Source: Paraglomus occultum (lineage: Eukaryota > Glomeromycota > Glomeromycetes > Paraglomerales > Paraglomeraceae). Taken from it: a stretch of 21,574 bases of DNA. The stretch spans positions 1 to 21,574 of the forward strand of contig CAJVPJ010000576.1 in NCBI GenBank assembly GCA_910592205.1, written 5' to 3'. The notes under the pieces were generated by a model. It did not search any database. It was given only the letters and a program-made list of their open reading frames with translations, and had not been told where the DNA came from. Below, piece by piece: positions 10,593 to 20,256 of this stretch. Position 1 is the first letter of the stretch. Every line of letters starts with the position of its first letter. A program made the position numbers and the translations under genes.

Positions 10593-10988
10593 ATGGCCGA
10601 ACACAAAATGTATGAATTAAGTCGATTCGCAGTTATTGTCTAATACCTTGACCACTTAAAGATCCTTATATACTTTTATAGCTTCATTTCTGCTACCTTT
10701 CCATCATTAAATCTTGCTAGCATTGCTCAACAGGTACTGGTTGTTGACAAAGAGTTGAATACTGATGTAATCAAAAGAGATATCCGGGTTGAGGAGGACA
10801 AACTGATCATGTAAGTTCATAGAGATGCTTTCGAGTATATGAATACCTGAATTCATTTGAAGATGTTTACTCTCGCTAGTGACGTCAGCTCGAGCAATTT
10901 GAAGATGCTGCGTGTTTCAGTTAATGGTTTCTTGGATATGTTGATAACGGTTACGAAGACTATGGAAACATTCGCTATAAATAACTAG
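10593..10988 (+). CDS. PCC1: EKC/KEOPS complex subunit Pcc1, 3 exons
   Basis: Small subunit of the KEOPS complex, which makes t6A on ANN-decoding tRNAs and also affects telomeres and transcription in yeast; it acts as the dimerisation module that binds Kae1. Exons: 10593-10609, 10682-10810, 10880-10988. Introns: 10610-10681 (GTATGA...TTATAG) and 10811-10879 (GTAAGT...TCTCGCTAG). The spliced frame is 84 codons plus stop, the usual size. Family hallmarks are clear: an N-terminal strand with FPSLNLASIA, then QQVLVVDKELNTDVIKRDI, a DKLII strand, and the C-terminal helix LRVSVNGFLDMLITVTKTM. The spacing between the DKLI strand and LRVSV matches human LAGE3 as I recall it. Exon 1 is only 17 nt, and an out-of-frame ATG lies 7 nt upstream (10586), so transcription may start between them or a short upstream frame may exist. 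It converges with APM1. Confidence 0.87.
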
Positions 10989-12104
10989 CACACTAGACGT
11001 TGTCATCCTAAAATTGCTAAACATTGTGCAACTTACAATCTGTTTAATTAGTAATAATTGTATTTCTATCTACCCATCGATGATGGCGCAGTCTCTCCTC
11101 GCGATTCCGTAAATTCTGTAAAGTGAACATGGACGGTATGAGGCAAATTCATAACCGCCGTCGAAACGTGCTCTCATCGTTATTGATAGATTACTTAAAG
11201 TCTACAAATGGAAATGCTTGAGCTCGCAGGAAACGTAGTTTCTAATTGAGGGAGTCAGTAAAATAATAAATATAATGATGGTATTAATATTTGCGTAACA
11301 ACATATTTCTTACGCGCACAAATGTAATATCTCGATATTTTATAATCACGATTCGCTTACATATAATATATATCGCTGTGTAAGGAGATATAAGTCATTG
11401 TAAAAAGGCTAATGAAGTTTGCAATTTTAATTTTCGCATTAGAAATATACTGAGCGTGACGTGAGCTGGTAAACCTGACCACGGAACTAACTCTCGGCTT
11501 GGAAGGAATGTTTTAAATTCTCAAATGTCTTATATCATTGTTCCCAGTTATCTAAAGACATGAAATGCAATATGAGATAAAAGAAACAAAATGTAATACT
11601 ACTATTTTGATCTCTCAAAACTAATCGTTGAATCTACTACAAAGTAAAGATCAAGAGTCTTACTACCAGTGAAACGCTCAATGGTATTGTCTGTGATTGT
11701 TTGAAGCACTATACCAAGCCTTGTTCACTTAGAATGCGTGAGTGAGGGTGGGCGGCTTGTGAGTTTGCAATGTATCCTCTCCACAGTAATATACTTGTAA
11801 GAATATTAAAGAGCGCCGAGAATCTTTCGCCGAATATAAAATAAAAAGAGGCTATTGTCTTTCAAATAATGTTGTTATTGACACTGAACGCGTACTATGT
11901 AACCGCAAGAATATTGCATCTGAATCTTATAATAATTTATTATTACACTCTGACTATACATTCAGTTATCGCTCTAAATTATTAGCAAATTTTATAATAT
12001 TGAACAAGAATCTGCTCTATCTCCAAGACTCGCATGTAGATTATAATTTTTCTAAATGACATTAGTGTACTAATCCAAAGAATCTTAACCCGTTTCTCCC
12101 ATAG
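10989..12104. other. Convergent intergenic region PCC1-APM1
   Basis: 1.1 kb between two 3' ends. I found no open frame with conserved motifs on either strand, no tRNA and no repeat. The region is AT-rich and presumably includes both 3' untranslated regions. Confidence 0.4.
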
Positions 12105-14265
12105 TTAAATAGGTGCCATGTTACCAGTTTTTATACTCTCTGGCATACGCAATTGATAATCTAAAATTCATGGTTAAATTTTACAGACAACATTAATAAC
12201 GATAAGCAATTTGCATTAATCATTCTCAGATGTACCCCATCGGAGCTTACCTCCATTCTGAGTGATATATCTCACCCACGGTAGGGCTTGATACCCACTC
12301 TTTTCCACAATCTTCAAATATCTTACTTGGATACCAGATACCGTAAAGTATGGTATTTCAAATTTCACGGCAATCGGAGGTTTTGTTTCTTGGTCTTCAG
12401 CTGGGAAAGATTTCAGAGAGTTAAAATGATTATTACAAGCATGTTGACATGTCCTAAAAATTGCTGCCTACATATATTGGCGATTTTGAAAGGCCCAGCC
12501 AATACAAGTATGTAAAGTAAAACCTCCTCAATCAACAAAATGACTGTTCGCTGACGACAATATTTATAACGTGCGCATTACGAAGCCAACTCTATATCAT
12601 CCAATTGTCTTAATACCGCCAATGTCATTCTGGCCTTCCTATGATCTGTGAAATTCTCCACCCAAAACCTGAGTATACTCACAACTTTGAACAGAGGGCA
12701 GAGAGAAATGAGCTCTCATTATGAATTCTTTGCCACCTTGAAATTGTTTAATTTTCCACACGAGACAAGACTTCTCGGGAGCGTATTGGACTGATCCAAC
12801 GCTACTCTATTAACGATACCATTTTAACTATCGTGAGTGAGATTATATTCACCTGTATCATGAACAAAAAACACACTACTATGGAAACTGTACCAACCCT
12901 AAATTTTGGTGCTGCAGCATCATCTGGCACGGGAACATTAATTTCCACATTATTCGCCGTCGACCGTCGTTTGAACTGAGCTTTTGCCTTGATCATATAC
13001 TCCACTCTCGATCCAGTATGGCTTTCCACAGCAGCCTCCACCCAGATCAAAGGTTTAACCTGTTAAACGTTAAACGTAATTGTAAAAAAAATTAAGTCTT
13101 CCAAACAACCTCTCATTAACTAACATATCGCAAACTTCATTCTTACTTGAGTGTTCAGTCTATAGCTCATCAACTCAAATTCACCGTCGGGTGGTATAAA
13201 TGAAATCGTACGATCGTTCTCAAAACGGGACAATCGTACGCATTGATGAAACTTTACATCTTCCATTTCGATAGCTTTCCCCCTTGCAGCCCTCCCAGTG
13301 CTCTCAAACATAACTTTATCGTTCAATCCTAATCTCAACTCAGGCATGCCACTCAGATAACATTTCATCTTAATTGCACCAAGGATTTCACTCCGTAATA
13401 CATTTCCATTTGCATTCACAAGTAGATTGACAGACTCGATCACATCTAAAAATACTTCGTTTTTCCGATACTTTATTCCCTCAGAACGCCAAGAGACTGC
13501 ATTAGTAACTGCCATTGGTGGTCTGACTTGAACCTCTAATTTATGTGATTCCTGGGTTATGTACCTACACGAACAAATTTTTTTTATAAACGGCGTCAAC
13601 ATAACGAATATTAGCGACGATTATATGAATAAAACACAGCGATCACGAACTCTTGCAGAATTTTAGTCTCCGTAGTTTGAGGATAACCAAAGTCCATCAT
13701 CTCATCCAACAATTCGTAAATAATTACGAAGTTATCTCGGATAGATTCCTCTTCAAGTTCTTTAAAATATTCTGTAAATACCTGAATTGTAAGAGCACAG
13801 AGTGTTATACAATATCAAGACATTCTTAGAAATGTGATTGAGCTATTTGCGCACCTCGGTCAACTTGTGAAGAAACAACAAGATAGTTGTAGCATTAGAA
13901 TTTTTCTTTGTCAATGCAAGTACTATGATTTTGAGTTAACTAGCGTCAAGGACATATGGAGAAGAAGGATCTATGTTGTTAAAGCCGGGGATAGCACCGT
14001 CAAGTAAATTATGTAGAAAATCCAGTCCGACAATTTCACAGTTTAACCATTCAAACCAAAGGATACAGTACAGATTGTTATGACGAATATATAAGTAGTT
14101 TATTCCTTCATGAGTAAAACAAGGTGTAGGTGCTTGCTGTTCCTCTTCTGCTTCCAGAACGAGCGGCATGAAATTTTCCACCGCAGACATAGGTATATCC
14201 CCGCGATAATTGCGAGAAATAAGTACCTTCCCCTTCAGATCTAGTATGAAAATCGCAGACGCCAT
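12105..14265 (-). CDS. APM1: AP-1 clathrin adaptor complex subunit mu (Apm1), 8 exons
   Basis: Medium subunit of the AP-1 adaptor, which sorts cargo carrying YxxPhi signals between the trans-Golgi network and endosomes. Exons: 14265-14067, 13922-13855, 13781-13651, 13564-13147, 13059-12898, 12806-12683, 12400-12251, 12160-12105. Introns 73-144 bp except intron 6 (12401-12682, 282 bp). Spliced length 435 aa, normal for the family, phases consistent. The N-terminus MASAIFILDLKGKVLISRN is the canonical mu1 longin domain; the mu homology domain starts around residue 160 and runs to the end. The expected cargo-binding residues are in place: Asp in FLDVIES (about 173) and Trp in PWVRYITQNG (about 409). 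The C-terminal exon adds about 12 residues after DYQLR. MASAIFILDLKG, rather than a mu2-type start, separates it from AP-2. Confidence 0.96.
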
Positions 14266-15392
14266 ATTAATATCCAGAGATTAACTAAACAGGCTGTCCA
14301 CGTTTCAGCGTAATAGTATTTGCATTCTAGTTGCACAATCTCGCTCTGGTCAATCAATTACGGGCTATAAAAAATTTTGTCGTATACATTTATGGAAACT
14401 TTCCAGATTGGTTTCCAGCACACACCTATTGACCAACCATATTTGGTAAGTGACGTAGAAGTAAATTGATGCATTAAGCAGATTACCTCTACATTGTTTT
14501 GCAACGCCATGATGTGACCCCCAGATAGTACTACCCCCAGACGCTTAGACCAAGAGCTATAAGGTCACACCCATTCTTGCTCTTCATCGCTGCCTGGCGA
14601 GAAAAATGAGAATGTATCTATGCCAGTGCGTAACAAAAAGACTGGATTTTTTTATGTGACATAAACGCGTCTCACGCGTTTGTTTTCTGTCCGATTCGGA
14701 AGATGTATATTTGAGCGTTGCTTAAATGTTAGACAAGGGTGTGCCTTTATACTCGGTCGATCCCGATTCTTAAACGCAATCTTCGTCTGCATAAACACAA
14801 TGTTCACTTCTAAGCAAGAACACAACGTCAATGTACTGTATATGACATTTACAGAATGAGGGCATTCGCAATGGCCGAGAAATTCATCGCCAATATTCTC
14901 TTTATTTATAAGAAAAGGATAAATTGCGGATGTTGTATTTGATACAATATTATCCCGACTAGTGACGTATGAAGTTCACGTTGATAATCGAATAGGAATT
15001 GAGTAACGACTAAAAGAAACTCGAAGACCCTTCATTCTCAGAGCTCCAACTTCCGATAAAGAAACGTCTAATATAAAACACATTAATACTAAGCATTGCT
15101 ACTATTAGAAAACGTATTAATATAGTATAAAAACGTTAGTATAAACGTTTTCTTACCAGGGTATTTTAGAGCTTTGAGACAATCAGGGTGAAGATTCATA
15201 TTAATTTAGATGCAAAGAACACGCGAGAAACCTATTACTAATAACCAAATAGTTCACAAGAACAAATCAAAAAACAGTCGACGTTGTACTCAGGGTAGTA
15301 TTTTCAATTCTATAAAAGATCAAATACGGCCATATAATAATCGTAAATTGGTACACATGTGAAACCAAAGCGATATTTAATTATGAAGAAGT
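14266..15392. other. Intergenic region upstream of APM1
   Basis: 1.1 kb, AT-rich, with the APM1 promoter presumably at its left end. No conserved gene was found. A short ACCCCCAGA-type motif occurs twice (about 14517 and 14532). Nothing else stands out. Confidence 0.35.
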
Positions 15393-15570
15393 ATGTCGAT
15401 ATCTAAAATAGTAGAATCTTCATCAGAGGAAAGTGATGTTTCAGAATCTTAAAACTAACAGTTGGAACATCTACGATGAAAACGAAGCATATTTATTACT
15501 TCTAAATCCAACTTTAACAAAATTAAAGAACAAATTCGGTACAAAAACGAAAATCAAATTCATAAAGTAG
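15393..15570 (+). pseudogene. Small frameshifted coding remnant, Ser/Glu-rich start
   Basis: ATG at 15393 opens 19 codons reading MSISKIVESSSEESDVSES before a stop at 15450-15452. A +1 shift at about 15447 continues in an open frame to TAG at 15568-15570 (contains NSWNIYDENEAYLLLLNPTL). Its coding-like composition is the only support. Family unknown; it could be a remnant of a transposon or gene start. Confidence 0.2.
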
Positions 15571-15578
15571 AAAACATA

Positions 15579-16810
15579 TTAATATTGAAAGCCATTATAA
15601 CGTCGAGCTTTGTTTAGTCTGGTGATGCAGACCTTTTCACTACATCTATACACAATCCACTGAATCAATCCGAAGCTACATTTGAATTTCGTGTGCCCTG
15701 GTACCATTCAATATTTTCATAATACCCGCAAATTACCAAGTACAGGTAAAACCAAAGAGTAGTATTGTTTTTGTTTTGTCCGCCCACATTGTCACAAGTA
15801 ATTTTTAAGTACTTTTCACTTCTATTCAATTGCTTAATCCCATCAAAGGCTAGGCTAAGGGTGCCATTCAGACCTTTACCAAGAAGTTCATTCTCATCCA
15901 ATACATAATTAATTTGCTCACAGATTGCTTCATCTTGGATACCAAACAAATGCACTTTGCGAGCACTAAGATAATACAATCTGTTGATCCGAATGGGGTA
16001 CGTGGACATTTTGCACTCAATTGTAGCTGTAATGAGCAGTAGCATCAATGCTGCAATATTGAGTCTTAGCATTTGTCAATGGATATTGATTGATGAGTTT
16101 TCTTTGTTCTTCTGCCAACTTGGTATTTTTGTTATAATAATTTCTCTCTAGTTTGGCTTTAGCCAGATAGATGCTCTTTATATTTCTTTAATAGATCTTG
16201 GGCCACTTCTTCTTTATGAGCTTTGAATTGCAAGTCGTTTTGCAAATGCTGGCAAGTATTAGTATTGCATGTCCTTGGACTCATGATTTGAATATACAGG
16301 GTTAACTGGCACCATAATTTGCAGAATGCATCATACTTGAGGTTATTATTATGCAATTTATTATTAACTTCCAGGCCACAGACCTGCAGTCAATTGATTG
16401 AGTGACTCAATTAACATTTCTAGCTGCCATGAACTTCAGCATAATTTAACAAAAAATTCTTGACCATGGTAGCCACATAAATATTGATGACTATCCTGGT
16501 TTTTCACCATGGCATTCTTTTTACATTACCATGGACCTGTGGTAGTTTAGCAAATGTTTTCAAGCATATTGAAGTATTATGATTTCAGCAGTAGACAGTT
16601 CTCTTGTTAATGCGAGTCTTGTTCTTAAAATGTCAGCTAGTACTGGTTGTGCCTCCATACATGGCTCTGAGTTGAGCCATTAAGAAAATGTCCTGTTCAG
16701 GTTTGGTAAGAGTTTGAAAGTCTTCCCTCAGTTCAGCAAATTCTTCTTTGGGCAGCTTGGCACCTACAGCCTAGTTCTAAAAAACGGAGAGCTTTCTCAT
16801 ATTCATTCAT
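15579..16810 (-). pseudogene. Broken DDE transposase-like gene (right copy), nearly full domain order
   Basis: Reading from ATG at 16810-16808 (MNEYEKALRFLELGCRC): a frameshift near 16745 leads to EEFAELREDFQ and DIFLMAQLRAM; then KNKTRINKRT; VHGNVKRMPW (followed by TGA); KNFLLNYAEVHG; KYDAFCKLW; YIQIMSPRTCNTNTC; LLKKYKEHL; a shift; KAKLERNYYNKNTKLAEEQ; SIDATAHYSYN (likely first catalytic Asp in the SID block); LFGIQDEAICEQINYVLDE; YLKITCDNVGGQNKNN (likely second Asp); and, after another shift near 15705, MVPGHTKFK and FGLIQ. At least four frameshifts and several stops make it inactive. The order Asp...DN.GGQNKNN...GHTKF is what I know of a GQNKN-type DDE family found in Glomeromycotina and some animals; its superfamily is not certain to me. 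It covers regions the left copy lacks and lies inverted relative to it. Confidence 0.65.
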
Positions 16811-16958
16811 GATTGTGTCATCTACCATATATATATGTATATTAATATATGTTTTATGTATATGTGCAGTTTTTCTGGTTTTGTAAAATTTTCCAATTCT
16901 GCAGTGAATTAATTTAGTATTATTATTATACATAGGGGTGGTTGTGTATGTAAAATGA
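16811..16958. repeat. AT-rich low-complexity spacer
   Basis: Contains a TATATATATG/TATATTAATATATG stretch (about 16827-16851) and a TATTATTATTATA tract (about 16918-16930). No inverted terminal repeat for the adjacent transposase-like copy could be identified by eye. Confidence 0.35.
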
Positions 16959-17183
16959 AATATATGCTATGGAGCCCAAACTTTACATTCTCTTTTGAAG
17001 CAAGAGCAAGGTGAAAAAATCACCCCTTATATTTTCAAACTAAAAAGCACACAGACTATTAAGGAATATCTGGACCAAGAAAAGATAATTTATGAAGTTT
17101 ACCAAGAAAAAAGACCAGAAAAAGTTCTTAAATGGATGTTGGCCAAACAACAAAAAAATAGAGGAATAAGAGGGTGGTCATAG
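16959..17183 (+). pseudogene. Unidentified gene fragment, 74 codons, no ATG start
   Basis: An open frame from just after a TGA (16956-16958) to TAG at 17181-17183, rich in Lys, Glu and Gln. It includes YGAQTLHSLLKQEQGEKITP, YIFKLKSTQTIKEYLDQEKI and VYQEKRPEKVLKWMLAKQQK. The regular polar composition looks like real protein rather than chance, but there is no initiator ATG before residue ~59 and no family I can name. It may be a last exon or a piece truncated by the neighbouring mobile element. Confidence 0.3.
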
Positions 17184-17333
17184 TCATAGGGAGAGATACT
17201 CCTATACACCCTTTTTGCTATTCTAATTCCTGATGATAATGAGTGCATAAAGCCATGGTTGAACAGGCAGCTGAAGTAGTTATGTCACAAGATTGCATTA
17301 AGCCAGAAATCCACTTCTTACACTACTTGCATT

Positions 17334-18578
17334 TTATTTTTTTCCTTGTTTTGGTGTCCTATTTACATTTAAAGCTGGGTCATTTTTAGTGCCAATCTGG
17401 TGACATTTGCTGAGCATGTTCTCAAAATATAATTCTTTTACTAAAACCTCTGTCTGGAGCAACTTCTCCTGCACAAAAATATAGCATAAACACGACTGAG
17501 CAATCATAGGGAAACAACAGGGCAAAAATTAAAATACCTTGACTTCATTAAGCACACAGTATGCTTCTTCAAACAGGCCACAATTTTCCTCTTCTGATGG
17601 TAGAATGTATCTATCAAGCAGGCCAAATCTGTAGAGTCCGCTTCCTTGCCAGTCCATTGCATAAAAATTTACTTCCAGCCCTGCATTGAAATGAAATCCA
17701 TTATTTATTATTATTTCATGTACAGTCTGCATATCAGATACCAGTCAGATGAACACACCTATTTGTAACCATCCATAGACAACCAAAGCTTTTCTTCTAT
17801 CATCAGATATGTGTAGGCAGTCTTTAAGTATATGATTCAAAGAGTCTCGCATGATAATTGCCAGCTTGACTTTGTCAAGATATCTCTTCTTTCGACATGC
17901 CAAAGGAATTCCAAAGGGACCTAAGCCACCTGCTACTTTGCCAAACAAGGCCTCAAATTTGATAGGTGTCTTTAATAGGGTTACTTTCATATCAACTTTT
18001 CTACCAAGCTGTGCTTGCTGGAAAGAATCTGCATTGGAATTTCTAGTGTCACTTGTTGCAATTGATTGGATCTCACCCCTAGATGGGCAAAAGTAATAGT
18101 ATAAGTAAGCATTATTATTATACTGTACTTAATACATCCTATGAGAAAATACTTACCACGAATCCTTAATCGTATCAGATGAAATTATAGAACGGAATAG
18201 AGGGAAAGTCGATATCATCTTTAATTCTTCCTCTGTCATGGCACCACAGAATGAGTACATATTCTCTTTTCTGTGAAAACAATAAGATGATCAGATGACA
18301 CCAAAGGAATGTTGTATACATAAAACACATAATGAGCTAAATACATGAATTGTATGTTGTGATGAAGCTTCTTCAATTGATCATTATTTATATTGTCATT
18401 GTGGGTGATTTCACAGTTTCCATTAAAGTACTCTTGAAGATTATATGGTGCCAGCTTAGGATTCCAAGCAATGCTGTTGGCAAAATCCTGTGACAACTCG
18501 CAGATTTCCTTCTCCGTGAACTCCTCGCAGCCATATAGGCTTTCCTTGGTCAAGTCCAAAATACCCCAATAGGCAGGT
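17334..18578 (-). CDS. Unknown fungal family protein, multi-exon, 5' end not located
   Basis: Supported exons: 18578 to about 18270 (AYWGILDLTKESLYGCEEF, then LHHNIQFMYLAHYVFYVYN), about 18285-18157 (MYSFCGAMTEEELKMISTF), 18078-17759 (FEALFGKVAGGLGPFGIPLA, then DDRRKALVVYGWLQIG), 17680-17538 (LEVNFYAMDWQGSGLYRFGL) and 17468-17334. Introns: 18079-18156 (GTAAGT...CATCTAG), 17681-17758 (GTGTGT...CAATGCAG) and 17469-17537 (GTATTT...TTTGTGCAG), all phase-consistent. The switch between the first two exons (18238-18290) needs either an unusually short intron ending TTTTCACAG or a frameshift. An acceptor CCTTTAG at 18579 implies a further upstream exon that I could not find. The sequence resembles a family that I associate with Rhizophagus-type genomes, but I cannot give it a function. 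It could be live or recently broken. Confidence 0.5.
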
Positions 18579-18798
18579 CTAAAGGATGATAAGCAAATTG
18601 GTGATAAATGATCAGCACACAGATGTATTATTGAATATTGATGAAATAACCAACGTGGTGATCCGATTACGATGGCTTTTCAGGATTTTTGCCTGGTACT
18701 TTTGAAAGCTTCTAAAATAATGGCTGGTGCCCTTAGTATTAGAGCATGCCTGCTTTGTTGGTGCCTAACAAGCATCATACATAAGTAATGAGCTATTA
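18579..18798. other. Spacer between unknown gene and zinc-ribbon remnant
   Basis: About 220 bp with no convincing frame. It should hold the missing first exon(s) of the downstream minus-strand gene if that gene is complete, but no in-phase ATG exon was recognised. Confidence 0.3.
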
Positions 18799-19702
18799 TC
18801 AGGGGTAAATTTGTTTGTTGTCAGATTTTATATCACATAGTAATATATCAAGTTCTAGTCCATTTCGATATTCTTGTGTCTTTAAGAAATCGGGTCTGCG
18901 GATTGGTGAGGGGGCACCAAGATACTTTGTTAAAATTTCATGACACAGCTTTTCTCTCTTATATATTATATTTTGGACAGAATGGACACCATGAGTTTGA
19001 GCGTTTAACGTTATCAAAAGTAGCAAACCATCTATGCTTTTTATCACAAATCCATAATAAAGCTAAACGATTATTAATATAATATTCAGAAAGACAAGCT
19101 CCCTTACTATTATAAGCCAATTGTTTGGCATCTTCAAGTGTACAAGGCCTATTAGTTGCACAATACGGACACCACGTCTTATTATTTTTCACATTGTTAA
19201 AAGATGCGTTCCACTCATGCCCTTCAGAACAACGCCATGATAAAGGTGAAAAACTATTATCATACATTTCAGAAAGGCATTCTCCATTATTACTAAAAGC
19301 AACTTGCTTAGCATCTTCAATTGTATGACTGACCTTGTTTGCACAATATGGACACCACGACTTGCCATCTTTGATATTATGAAGAGATGTAGTCCATTCA
19401 TGACCATTTGCACATTGCCATCGCATTGGGGTATTAGCATTAATGTATTCAGCAGAAATACATGTTCCATTTCTACTACAAGCTAACTGTCTTGCATTCT
19501 CAATTGTAAGAGGTCTATTACCTGCGCAATATGGGCACCATGTCTTACCATTTTTTATATCATTAAAACTCGCCATCCAGTCATGTTTTCTAATACAACG
19601 CCATAACAAAGGTGAGCGATTATTAATATATCTAGTTGAAAGACAAAGTCCACCACGTTCTTTAGCAATCATACATGCATCACTTAATGATAGCTTTTTC
19701 AT
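18799..19702 (-). pseudogene. Four-unit treble-clef/zinc-ribbon protein, frameshifted before a nuclease-like tail
   Basis: The main frame (19702-18959, 247 codons) holds four units spaced exactly 61 residues apart. Zinc-ligand sets are C36/H40/C56/C59, C97/H101/C117/C120, C158/H162/C178/C181 and C219/H223/C239/C242, pattern W-x-C-x3-H-x-W ... WCPxC. Each is preceded by a helix (EDAKQLA-like) and a G-x-CLS-x-Y strand. This matches the probable zinc-ribbon class DUF4379. After the fourth CPxC the frame ends in CPKYNI-stop, but another frame (to 18799) resumes with KREKLCHEILTKYLGAPSPI and then LKTQEYRNGLELDI. In relatives this tail leads into what I take to be a PD-(D/E)XK (VSR-like) nuclease; here it stops two residues after LELDI, so the downstream catalytic half is absent. 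A 7-nt AATATAT expansion near 18964 explains the frameshift. It overlaps the ATPase frame by 23 bp. Confidence 0.7.
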
Positions 19703-20256
19703 TGTTTTTTAGCTGTAGTTGAATCTCTTTTTGTAAATCTAATGGAGTATCGAATCTTAATCTAATTGCAAGTGGATCATCTTCTGGCCTGTCTAAATCA
19801 AACACAATGTTACGGAGGTATCTGTTAATAACTATGGAAGCATTTTTCACATCATCAGTATATCGACGAATAATTTTAGATATTTCTTCATGCGAACTAC
19901 CAGAGTTGAACAGTACTAAGTGGGAGATATTTTCTGAATAATAATTGGAACTTTGTGATATTTTTGTGTTACATAGATTGGACTTATATTTCGATGACGC
20001 CCATGTGTGAAAAATGGAATAATTCGATTTTGTATCGACTCTGGAGCAATACATAAATCCTCAAAAATAATTACAGTACTTCTCTCAGGTGAAAATGATT
20101 TTACGCTAGGAATTTTTTCAGGTGAGATATATTTAAATCTAATATTTTCATAGTTATGTTGATAAATTTTACCTTCATTCAAATTTGGAGTATGTTCTAG
20201 CCACATATTTTTTAATTCAGTGAAAAATGCATTAATACCAGCTGGATTAGCAATTT
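19680..20256 (-). pseudogene. Polinton/NCLDV-type packaging ATPase fragment (A32-like), no Walker A
   Basis: Two frames joined by a frameshift near 19935. The first contains STVIIFEDLCIAPESIQNRI (Walker B-like hhhhED) and PFFTHGRHRNISPIYVTQK (the GRH-N-S-IY-TQ sensor block typical of A32/Maverick ATPases). The second continues ENISHLVLFNSGSS, then DLDRPEDDPLAIRLRFDTP. These features belong to the FtsK/HerA-related ATPases that package DNA in Mavericks and large DNA viruses. The N-terminal P-loop domain is missing: upstream the frame runs directly into sequence of the Gag-like family (GELYTWIKIANPAGINAFF at ~20230-20280). The join lies at about 20150-20190. The fragment ends at a TGA at 19680 that overlaps the start of the zinc-ribbon frame. 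It is not functional as it stands. Domain assignment is from motif memory, not a profile search. Confidence 0.55.

Noticed and set aside
12288-12515. 75-codon plus-strand frame
   Set aside because: Antisense to APM1 exon 7 and intron 6; no motif.
17745-17747. In-frame TGA in the unknown gene, at first read as a disabling stop
   Set aside because: It lies inside a phase-consistent GT-AG intron (17681-17758) whose removal joins WLQIG to LEVNFYAM.
19125-19712. Three plus-strand frames of 60-89 codons
   Set aside because: Antisense echoes of the repeated zinc-ribbon units, which is why they resemble each other.
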